DNA of 54,947 bases from Chrysophaeum taylorii (Eukaryota; Sar; Pelagophyceae; Pelagomonadales; Pelagomonadaceae). The position numbers and the translations under genes were made by a program. The DNA lies in contig JAQMWT010000423.1 of the NCBI GenBank assembly GCA_029834535.1, positions 1 to 54,947 of the forward strand. The letters are read 5' to 3'. The notes under the pieces are model-generated. The model did not search any database and was not told the origin of the DNA. It saw nothing but the letters and a program-made list of their open reading frames with translations. Within the stretch, counting starts at the first letter, position 1; each line of letters starts with the position of its first letter. Below, one piece after another: positions 33,268-41,300 of the stretch.

Positions 33268-34446
33268 TTAGTAGTTTGTAGGGCTCGGGTAGGCGAATCC
33301 TCTGAAAACCTGCCGCTGCATCTGCTGCTGCTCGGGGGTGGCGAGGGCGACCATGTCAAGATGGCGGAACCCTGCGACGGAGTGGCGGGTCTTGTGGCGT
33401 GACAAAGGGGGGGTCTTGTTGTCGCTGTTGCTTGACGTTGTCATGGTGTTGGTGGTGTGTTCCTTGTCGTCGTTGTCGCCGCCGCTTCTTCTCGCCTTGG
33501 CGGCCGCCGCCACCGCCTCGGGGGCGGTGTCGAGGGGGGTCAGCGTCGCGTCGTCGGCCAATAAAGGGACTCCGTCCTCCTCCTCCTCCTTGATGAAGGC
33601 TGGGGTCGGCGGCACGAGGGGGGGATCGAGTCCCTTGCGATAGACGTGGTCCCAGTCGACGCCGCCAAAGTAGGCGTGGTTTTTGACAGCATCGACCTCC
33701 TGGAGCCTCGAAGCGGGGTCTTTCTCCAAGAGACAACATAATAATGCGTCGACAGGACCGTCGGTCCTCGGCGCGCGCGCTCTCAGGATATTCGTAAATA
33801 TCCCCCTTGTGGTGTCGGCACGAAACGGCGTCTGACCCGTCGCGAGTTCGTACAAAACACACCCGAGCGACCACCAGTCGACGGCCTTTGTGAGGCACCC
33901 CCCCTTCTGCAACACCTCGGGGGCCACATACTCGATCGTTCCGGCGAATACCTTCGTTTCGCCCCCAGTCGAGCACAACCCGAAATCAGCTATCGCCACG
34001 TGACCCCGCCGGTCGACGAGGATGTTGCTCGGCTTGAGGTCGCGGTGGACGAGACCCTTCATGTGCAGGTGGCCGATCCCGAGGGCAAGCTCGCACGCGT
34101 AGAAACTCACGCATCTAGCCCGCGCACCGTCCAGGGACCCAAAATAAAACGGCATCCCCAAGTACAGCGCCTCCTCGGTCTGGAACGCGAACTTGAGACC
34201 CGCCAGAAACGGGTGCTTGAGCCGCTTCAATATCGCTCGCTCCAACTTGGTCTGGTCCACCATCCCTTTCTCGATGATCACCTTCTTCTCCAACATCTTC
34301 ATGGCAACCACCCGCCGACTCCCTGATTCTACCACGGCGGCGACGTCTCCGAACGACCCCCGCCCGAGCCATGCGGCCATCTCAAAGTCGCACGGTGCGA
34401 ACGGTTGCGCGGACATCCGTTCGAGCCCCTTGAGCATCCTCACCAT
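33268..34446 (-). CDS. AGC-family serine/threonine protein kinase
   Basis: Single-exon gene of 392 residues. I start at the Met at 34446 (GGGAGATGG, a fair Kozak context); the frame is open up to 34593 but that part looks like 5' leader. Kinase marks, numbered from this Met: glycine loop GRGSFGDV (29-36), Lys50 in VVAMK, Glu70 in the C-helix, HRD Asp136, DFG Asp154, T-loop TKVFAGTIEYVAPE (Thr164), VDWWSLG. The end QVFRGFAYPSPTNY matches the AGC hydrophobic motif FxxF[ST]Y but has Ala instead of the phosphorylated Ser/Thr. GTxEYxAPE plus this tail place it near the AKT/S6K/SGK group. Three stop codons in a row end it. It is intact, unlike its transposon neighbours, and is the best candidate host gene here. 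Confidence 0.9.
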   Translation of the reverse strand: MVRMLKGLERMSAQPFAPCDFEMAAWLGRGSFGDVAAVVESGSRRVVAMKMLEKKVIIEKGMVDQTKLERAILKRLKHPFLAGLKFAFQTEEALYLGMPFYFGSLDGARARCVSFYACELALGIGHLHMKGLVHRDLKPSNILVDRRGHVAIADFGLCSTGGETKVFAGTIEYVAPEVLQKGGCLTKAVDWWSLGCVLYELATGQTPFRADTTRGIFTNILRARAPRTDGPVDALLCCLLEKDPASRLQEVDAVKNHAYFGGVDWDHVYRKGLDPPLVPPTPAFIKEEEEDGVPLLADDATLTPLDTAPEAVAAAAKARRSGGDNDDKEHTTNTMTTSSNSDNKTPPLSRHKTRHSVAGFRHLDMVALATPEQQQMQRQVFRGFAYPSPTNY

Positions 34447-34720
34447 CTCCCTCCTTCCTCTTTCGTGTGGATTTTTTTTTTGCCGTTGTGTTTCTACAAG
34501 TACCGTCATTGGACGAGGCGATCTAACCTGGTTTGATCCCCCCAAAAAATAAAATAAGGATAAGTTTGGTTTTTGTTGGATCTTTCGATACAAATCTTCG
34601 CAGGCAGTTGTTGGGTTGGATTATCATTTTGACGCGACGCGTCTCCTGGTTGGTTTGGTTTGATTGATTTCTTAGCCGACGAGCGCTTTTTCGGTTGGTT
34701 TGGTTTGGTTTATTCTCTTC

Positions 34721-35005
34721 CGGCGTAGGTTGGCACCTATTCGCCTCCCGGGCGGGCCGGTTGGCAGCCGGAACGTTCGCAGTGGGACGGGGTATGGCCG
34801 GGGGGCGAAGACGGAAGGTTATCGACGAGTTGGTTGTCAGTCACATCGCGGTCTCCTCGTCGCATGGCGACAAGCTTGATGGTCACTCTCCGCCGACCGA
34901 CCTTTCGGCGCTCCTCGTCTACAGGCCCGTGATTCCGGACTGGCTCCTGTCGGTCCGGCCTGGCTCCCATGCTCGGGAGAGGTCTGAAGTTAGTTAGTTA
35001 GTTAG
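34721..35005 (+). mobile_element. SINE copy 6 (short form)
   Basis: 285 bases from CGGCGTAGG to the TTAG tail. The exact 11-base duplication TTATTCTCTTC (34710-34720 and 35006-35016) fixes both ends and shows that the short form is a complete insertion unit. It lies ~275 bases upstream of the kinase start. Confidence 0.95.
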
Positions 35006-35081
35006 TTATTCTCTTCACCGACGCACGCCTATTTTTCTATGTATATATTCTTTTGTCTCTTCGCCGACGCATTCCTGAACC

Positions 35082-35351
35082 ATGGACGAGACAGCTTGAG
35101 CTGCGCGCCGGGCGGAGTTGGATGATTTGAAGGGCCTGTTCGACGAGAAGTTGCTGACCCAGGACATGTACGACGCTGCTGTCGAGGAAATCCCAAAGAA
35201 ATACGCTGCAGAGCCTGCGCCGCCGCAAGCGGCAGCACCAGCGATGGCAACGGCACCAGCCCCGGCACCAGCGACGACAACGGCGGCGGCGGCTCCGGCT
35301 GAAGCCGCTGCACCGTTTACAACGAAGCGACATGCAATAACCGTCGATTGA
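35082..35351 (+). pseudogene. SHOCT-like short protein scrap
   Basis: From ATG 35082 the frame meets TGA at 35097-35099, then stays open to 35351. It encodes AELDDLKGLFDEKLLTQDMY then DAAVEEIPKKYA, close to the SHOCT pattern (L..L..L.d.G.LT.eEfd..K..LL), followed by an Ala/Pro tail. It may be a broken gene or one exon with an upstream start. SHOCT segments are small helical modules of unclear role. Confidence 0.45.
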
Positions 35352-35519
35352 ATCTTTCTTTGTTGGTCCCAGGGCGGGTGTTAGAGCGCCGGCCGTCGCC
35401 ATGCCGCCGTACGAATGGGAGGATAGCAACTCATAACGTGCTCGTCATCTCCATGCCAAGATTTTTGGCCACAATGATGCGCGTCGCTCTGAAGGAACGG
35501 CGCACGTGTTTTGCGGCCC

Positions 35520-35849
35520 TGTGGCAGTAATGCCCATTTCCCCCACTTGCCTGCCTGCCACCTGACTTACCCTGGTTGTTGCCCTGGTATTGACCTTGCA
35601 TTTATGGGGGGGTGTCATCTTGACACCTTCACCTGCGCTTCCACTGGACCCAATGTACCGGGCATTTGTATTGCTTTCTTGCTGTCTTCTTGATATTACC
35701 CTCTTTTGATTGTCCGATTTCGTGATGGCGTGAGGTATTACGCTGAGATCGGGCGTGTGGTGGTTTCACCCGCGGTTCGGGTTGGGAGGAAGGGTTGTTG
35801 AGGCCCCCGGTCCGGCCAGGAGGGGCGGGTTTCCGAGAAAACCACTACA
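35520..35849 (+). repeat. 5' LTR of gypsy C
   Basis: Starts TGTGGCAGTAATGCCC and ends ACCACTACA, the usual TG...CA. It aligns over all 330 bases with 43177-43506. I found no obvious TATA box; a TTGATATTACCC stretch lies in its middle. Confidence 0.95.
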
Positions 35850-35850
35850 G

Positions 35851-35872
35851 TGGTCTCAGAAACGGGAATCGA
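35851..35872 (+). promoter_or_regulatory. Primer-binding site of gypsy C
   Basis: One base after the 5' LTR lies TGGTCTCAGAAACGGGAATC. Its complement is a canonical tRNA 3' end: T-loop TCGATT with C56, A58 and C61 in place, a T-stem, acceptor strand TTCTGAG, A73 and CCA. Complementarity therefore spans about 22 bases, into the T-loop. A C1-G72 pair with A73 would fit eukaryotic tRNA-Tyr, but I could not check against the host tRNA. Confidence 0.85.
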
Positions 35873-35906
35873 TAGTCCAACTCCCGGACTATCGATCTCC
35901 TGTTTC
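35859..35906 (+). other. Large hairpin overlapping the primer-binding site
   Basis: A perfect 11-base stem, ATCGATAGTCC (35868-35878) and GGACTATCGAT (35886-35896), has a 7-base loop. It extends outward through GAAACGGGA (35859-35867) against CTCCTGTTTC (35897-35906) with one mismatch and a bulge. The lower stem uses primer-site bases. Confidence 0.75.
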
Positions 35907-36281
35907 TCGGCGGCGAGTCGGTTCGTAACGGTCGAGTGAGTGCGAAGCCGACGCATTTGTGGGTGAAGATCCAGAGGATCACGGGTACCGCCGCGGGGTT
36001 CATTTTACGTGATTCGGATCGAACGGAGAGCGGAGTCACTACGACTCATTTTGCATACTTTTGCATATCGATCGTCATATCGTAAGGCATTGTTATAAGA
36101 CCTAACTAGCTCGCGCGAGGCAGACCACCTCCCTGACGGCGAGCGACTACACCGGGAAGGCCGTCCATAGTCTTCACGCGCAAGGCAAATGCTTCCGTAA
36201 GACCAGCGCACCGGTACAGCGCGCAGTAGTCAGACGGCTGCCGGCAATTGTCGTCTGACGAAAGAATACAACAAGTGAGTT

Positions 36282-37259
36282 GTGAACATCCGGAACAAAC
36301 CTATTATCCGGGCAAATCGCGATCATGGCAGAGAGGCCAATGACAGAACGATCGCAGTGTTTCGGGACGCACAGGGGCGTCTGCAACGATTCAGTGCAGG
36401 GACTCCGTTTGCGTCTATTGGAAGAACACCGTTCAGTACGCCCTTTCAACGACAGGAAGCCGAGGAAAGCGGCATCGGAAGAGAGGCAAGATCATATGAT
36501 AGCCTCGACAGCCCCCCGAGCGTGGTCATCCTTTCGGATCCACGCGGCGGCGAAGGGGGGGATACGGTTGCGTCAGACGCAACTTCAAGACAAGGGGAGC
36601 CGACGTTCCCGTACGCACGACCCTACGAACGTGCGATGAATACTACGGAGTCATCTCGAGCGGAACCCGAACCGTTTACGGCGATGCGTGGACCAGAGGA
36701 GAGTGCACCTCCTAGGCCACCATCTGTGAATATGAGAGCGACAGATTTTCGCGGGGATGTCGCCCCCGAGGTTCTGCAGACCATCAACGAACGATTCGAG
36801 ATGTACCAGTCGCAGATGGAGCAAATCATACGTGAACTTGAGAACACCCGCCGCGACGCTCAACAACAACGCTCAGAAGTGGAGCGACCGCGGATCGACA
36901 ACGATCGACTTCGGCGAATGATGGAGGAATCCATGCAGGCGCATGCTCGAGAGGCACGGCCAACCTCTCCGAATGCTACGCGTGTTACGCCCGACGACGA
37001 TAATGACGCTGTATCGGCACTGACCGACGATCAGCCACCGCGAAGTCGACCGGAGCCTACCCCGCACCATCATACTGACCCCGGTTCGGCGCGTCCTCGT
37101 GACGAAGAAGAAATACTTCGTGTCCGGAAGGGAGCTGCTGGTATGACACGTATCACATTCTCGAATCTCACGGGGCAAATTACCAAGGACCGTGATGAGG
37201 TGGACGCGTGGTGGATGCAATTGCGGCGTATGATGGAGGGAAAGATTGATAAACCCTAA
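36282..37259 (+). pseudogene. Gag N-terminal part (gypsy C)
   Basis: A 325-residue open frame has a Pro/Arg/Glu-rich disordered start, a coiled coil (INERFEMYQSQMEQIIRELE then QQQRSEVERPRIDNDRLRR), an Asp-rich linker, and the conserved Gag entry MTRITFSNLTGQITKDRDEV with WWMQLRRMMEG. The capsid helices and the zinc-binding segment seen in copy A and gypsy B do not follow, so the frame ends early, probably at a deletion junction. The true start could lie elsewhere in the frame. Confidence 0.65.
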
Positions 37260-37265
37260 ATAGCG

Positions 37266-39509
37266 ATGAACGTGATTGGAGGCGAGTATCAACTTGCCCC
37301 TATGGAAGCTTATCGCAAGTGGGAAGTTGAACGACCGCCGATGTGGAAACAATACAAGGATGGGACCATCACAATGAAAGAGTTGCGGCAGCATGATGAG
37401 GACTGTCTGGATGCTATGCAAGAAGCGACGAAGCTTCCTTGTCCACCTCGGGCTACGGTTGAGGAGCTTGAACGTGAATGGTTCAATTTACGACTCTTGG
37501 GTACGATTTTGGATTATGCGACAGAGAGAGCTATTTTTCGGCGTTCTGAAGTGACCATTGGGGTTCTCAAGAATCGGACTTCCGCCTCACCACAAGACCA
37601 GCATGGAATTGTGCTTTACAATGATGCATTCGATGCGACTCCGCAGGTAGTGCAGATGTTCCCGACAGCTAAGCTTTCTGTGCAATACGGGAACATCCAA
37701 ACTTGGACGCCAGTTGGTAAACCGTGGGGTTATGACAGTCTATTGCGTTCTATTCGTATCAGAGCGAATCACCATCACATTCCTTCCGGTGATCAGACTG
37801 CTGGAAAAGCTGAAGACCAACTTGAATGCCCTGCATACGAGGAAGATATCATCCCTCATTTCGCGTACGTGACGAGTACTCGATTTCTTCTTCCAAGCCA
37901 ACCGTACTTCTTGGAGATGGGGTGCGATGTGCCGCTGGAAAAGAGTCATGTATTCCGACCTTATCGGACACTCCTCCAAGATCTCCGCCTTGTACCTGGT
38001 TCCTATTCATCGTATTGTGCTGATGAGCCCAACGAAGTTCATGTGGCTGTGGAGCACATTGGTGACGAACCCATTGGTATCGACCCCGAAGTCCCGGTGG
38101 TCGAAGGCGAGATCATGCCGCATGAAGGATGTGTCAACATGCAGCTAGAAGCCATTGATGACGTGTGTCATGCCACGCTTACGGCTGCTGTTGACGACGA
38201 CGAAGTCGAGGAGGATGTCTTGAGTGACAGACCTCCTCCTCAGCCACCTCCATATGAAGAAGTGAAAAAAACACCAGAAATGGAGATGGAGGCGACTGTC
38301 AAGGAGCTGCTATCTAAGCACGCCTCCTTGGCTTGGATACCCATCACCTACACATTCGTCGTTGTCTACTTTGCTGGCGCTGGAGGATCAACGTTGGGTA
38401 TCCGGCGATGCAATGAGCTATATGGCAGTTCATTTCGCATTGTCCTGGCTTTGGATGCTTGTCCTCAAGCCCGAGCCACCTTTGAACTCAATTTTCCGAA
38501 GATTCCCAACGTTTTGCATGAGTTGGGGAAATCTCATCGTCGTACATGCGACTTGGTGTTGTCGTATTTACATTCAGATTTTTGGAAGCACTCTTATTTT
38601 CACGCCAGTCCGCCGTGTATCTATGGATCGACTGCCAATTTGCACTACAGGGACGCACGCAAGGGCGCTACTATTACTTCTTGGGTCCTGCGTCATTTCC
38701 GCAACGCACCTTATGTGATTGGACGATGGACACTCGAGCAGGAACCATCAGTGATCCCTTTTGTGCATCACCAATTTTATGTGCCGCGTATTGTTGATTT
38801 CTATAGTATCACGCCAGAGCTGCTGTGCTCGCGCATGCGCCTACTTGCTTGCAATGTTCGCTTGGAACTGCCGTTATTATCGCGTGTACCACCGAATTTA
38901 CGGGACCGTTTTGGCCCAGCGTTGGGATTTACGGGTGGTCACCCGCTCATTATAGTGAACAGTTTCTCATCTACGCGCCCGGCTATCGGCCCTGCCTTCA
39001 CGGTGACGCGCAATAAGCTCCGCTTAGGACCTCATTTCTCGAACACCCGTCCACTCACGTTGCAGATGCACCAGGAAATTATGACCGTCCCTGCTACGTG
39101 GCAATGGGGTGCGACAGTTTCCGAGACAGTAGCTATGAAGATGCTTGGCAGTATGGTGCCACCCGCGACTATGACGCGGATTGCGCTAGCAGTGCACAAT
39201 TCGTTTGAAACTTCACTTCGAAATTTGGGTAAGTTCCGGAATATTGCGACGACTACGCTAGACCAATCTGATCACCATATTCTACGGTTTTCACCTTTTG
39301 CTATAGAGTCGCGCATTCCAACGCTCGACCCTGCCACTCGAAGTGTATCATGGATTTCGCCCGATGAACTCTACTCTTCTGCGAGTCCTGCACCATCCGC
39401 TGCTGCCACCACCACCCCGCCACCGCCTTCAGTTACATCGCCTGGGACGGCTTCATCTTTTTGCAGGGGGCACCGTCGCCACTGCTGTTATGCAGAGCAA
39501 CCAAGTTGA
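37266..39509 (+). CDS. Protease remnant fused to a complete DNA (cytosine-5) methyltransferase (gypsy C Pol)
   Basis: A 747-residue open frame. Residues 74-92 (NLRLLGTILDYATERAIFR) match the last strand of the retropepsin; the catalytic Asp is absent. Residues 150-350 are the linker shared with copy A. The DNMT spans about 360-650: motif I FAGAGGSTLG (369-378), Asp397 in LALDA, motif IV SPPC with catalytic Cys451, motif VI Glu491, motif VIII RMR (523-525), target-recognition region 526-570, motif IX around RPAIGPAFTVTR (571-582), motif X GSMVPP (628-633). The enzyme would methylate cytosine, perhaps the element's own cDNA. After motif X come ~100 residues leading into the RT frame, which overlaps by 167 bases in another frame. 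No CXXC, BAH or replication-foci domain is seen. Retrotransposon DNMTs are published for dinoflagellates and charophytes. Confidence 0.92.
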   Translation: MNVIGGEYQLAPMEAYRKWEVERPPMWKQYKDGTITMKELRQHDEDCLDAMQEATKLPCPPRATVEELEREWFNLRLLGTILDYATERAIFRRSEVTIGVLKNRTSASPQDQHGIVLYNDAFDATPQVVQMFPTAKLSVQYGNIQTWTPVGKPWGYDSLLRSIRIRANHHHIPSGDQTAGKAEDQLECPAYEEDIIPHFAYVTSTRFLLPSQPYFLEMGCDVPLEKSHVFRPYRTLLQDLRLVPGSYSSYCADEPNEVHVAVEHIGDEPIGIDPEVPVVEGEIMPHEGCVNMQLEAIDDVCHATLTAAVDDDEVEEDVLSDRPPPQPPPYEEVKKTPEMEMEATVKELLSKHASLAWIPITYTFVVVYFAGAGGSTLGIRRCNELYGSSFRIVLALDACPQARATFELNFPKIPNVLHELGKSHRRTCDLVLSYLHSDFWKHSYFHASPPCIYGSTANLHYRDARKGATITSWVLRHFRNAPYVIGRWTLEQEPSVIPFVHHQFYVPRIVDFYSITPELLCSRMRLLACNVRLELPLLSRVPPNLRDRFGPALGFTGGHPLIIVNSFSSTRPAIGPAFTVTRNKLRLGPHFSNTRPLTLQMHQEIMTVPATWQWGATVSETVAMKMLGSMVPPATMTRIALAVHNSFETSLRNLGKFRNIATTTLDQSDHHILRFSPFAIESRIPTLDPATRSVSWISPDELYSSASPAPSAAATTTPPPPSVTSPGTASSFCRGHRRHCCYAEQPS

Positions 39510-41300
39510 TAACCAGCCCTCCGCAACTGCTGAAGAAGAAGGCACCGCGAAAGAGCGACCAGCGTATTTCAATACGTACGACGTTCCGTGGGCGGACGCG
39601 CCTCACGACGAACATGGTCAACATTCACCGGTGATGCCTCCTCATTTAGCGGATCAGGAGAGCATGCAGGTCATCCCTCCGACCGTCGCGCAGGTCGAAG
39701 AGGTGATGACTGAATTGGGTATTACAGAGCATCCTGCCTTAGATGATGACGAGAAGCTGATGATGAAGCATTTAATCTCGTATTCGTGGGCATTTTTCGA
39801 TGATGTGATGAGACCTGTTGATTCACCTGAAGTGACGCTCCGGTTCAAAGAAGAGAACCCGACTCCCGTCAAACTCTCGCCATATCGGTTGTCGAAAGAA
39901 AAGATTGAATGTTTGCGGATGCAGATTGAAGCATGGACCCGAGACGGAGTTATTCGTCCCGCGAATTCTCCATGGGGTTTCCCTATTTTGATGTTGCCTA
40001 AGAAAGGTGCTGAGCCTGGCACTTCCAATGCTTACAGAGCAGCTGTCGACCTACGGCGCCTCAATGCATTGCTCAAGGATGATAGCTGGCCGAGTGTGAG
40101 CATGGCTGACGCGTTGATGTTTCTCATTGACAAGTTCTGTCGTTCCAGTTTGGATATTCGTTGGGGCTATCACAATTTACGATTGTCGCTGGATGCACAA
40201 GATGTGGTCACCTTCACTAGTCCTCTGGGAGCGCACAGCTACATGCGTCTACCTTTGGGAGTCAAACCAGCCGGAAGTTTGTTTTGCAAGCAGTCGAACA
40301 CTGACTTGTCGCAATGGCTATATCGTGATCTCGTGGCGTATATCGACGATATTCTCGCCGGTCACGCAGATACAAAGAATCACTTGCAGTGCCTTGTGCA
40401 GGTTATTCCCCATCTCGCCTTGAAGGGGTACAGCGCCAAGATCAAGAAGATTCATTTTATGCAAGAAGTCATTTAGTTTTTGGGTCATTTATCTGCCCCG
40501 AACGGACTTCTTCCATCACTAAGATCTTTAGAAGCCATCAGACACATGCCGATTCCTGGCACTTTGTCGGATGCTGACCCTAAGAAGCAAGTGCGATCTT
40601 TCCTTGGAATGGGGAGCTTTTGCCGGCGTTATGTAAGGAATTTTGCGAAAGTTGCGGAGCCATTAAGACAGCTGACATTGCCGGACGTGAACTTCAAGTG
40701 GACGAAAGAGTGTCAGGAAGCTTGGGATGCCATCATCGAGGCTATTGTCACGTCGAAGGGCGTCTACCATCCTGATTACTCGTTGCCTTTTACATTCGAA
40801 CTGATGCTTCCGCGCATGGGTTGGGTGCTTACCTATTTCAAAAAGTACCAGTCGTTGACGACGATGGAAGAGAAGGAATCGAAGAGAGAGTTGTCGAGTA
40901 CTGGAGTCGAACCGTGCCTAAGTCGATGAGGAAGTATGATCCTCGGCGCTTGGAACTCCTCGCAGTACTCTCTGCTCTCGAAAATTTCCGATTTTATATC
41001 GAAGGTCATCATACGAAGTTAGAGACGGATCATCGTAATTTAACGTTTCTGCGGGATTCGAATCATACGTCTGGACAATTAGCACGATGAGCTATGCGGC
41101 TTGCTGCGTTCGACCGGGAGCTCGGATGCAAACCTGGAAGCTCCCCTGGCATGCGTATTCCGGATTGTCTGTCGCGTAACCCTATCGACAAATTGATCGA
41201 GAAAGATGAAGACGGGGAACCGATCAATGAAGCTTTTTTGATTTCCAAGAAATCCCCACCGATGTCCCTGGCACCGCTTGCTTCACCTTCTCTTCGGTGA
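39343..41300 (+). pseudogene. Reverse transcriptase and RNase H (gypsy C), broken
   Basis: RT runs in one frame from 39343 to a TAG at 40474-40476: RDGVIRPANSPWGFPILMLP, AAVDLRRLNA, motif A SLDIRWGYHNLRL, motif B region RLPLGVKPAGSLF, motif C YIDDILAG. The same frame resumes (FLGHLSAPNG, then the connection FCRRYVRNFAKVAEPLRQL). A one-base shift near 40795 moves to IRTDASAHGLGAYLF, and RNase H continues with RRLELLAVLS and LETDHRNLTFL. A TGA at 41088-41090 replaces the Trp of the conserved QLARWAMRLA. A further shift at about 41297 leads into integrase. Few lesions, so decay is recent. The frame starts inside the DNMT frame. Confidence 0.93.

Noticed and set aside
34737..34970. Recurrent 77-residue frame found in five places, tempting as a gene family
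   Set aside because: It is the reverse strand of the SINE. Copies are similar because the SINE is young; no start context or domain supports a protein.
35082..35351. Complete SHOCT-domain gene
   Set aside because: A TGA five codons after the only ATG, and no other ATG in the frame before the SHOCT segment.
37266..39509. DNMT as an independent host gene beside a retrotransposon
   Set aside because: It continues in frame from the protease linker, lies inside the LTRs, and recurs at the same place in two other copies.
41088..41090. TGA in place of Trp as a sign of a variant genetic code
   Set aside because: The kinase and the recombinase contain no internal TGA, and other stops (TAG for a non-Trp residue, TGA for Arg) also occur in the retroelements. 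Simple decay explains it.
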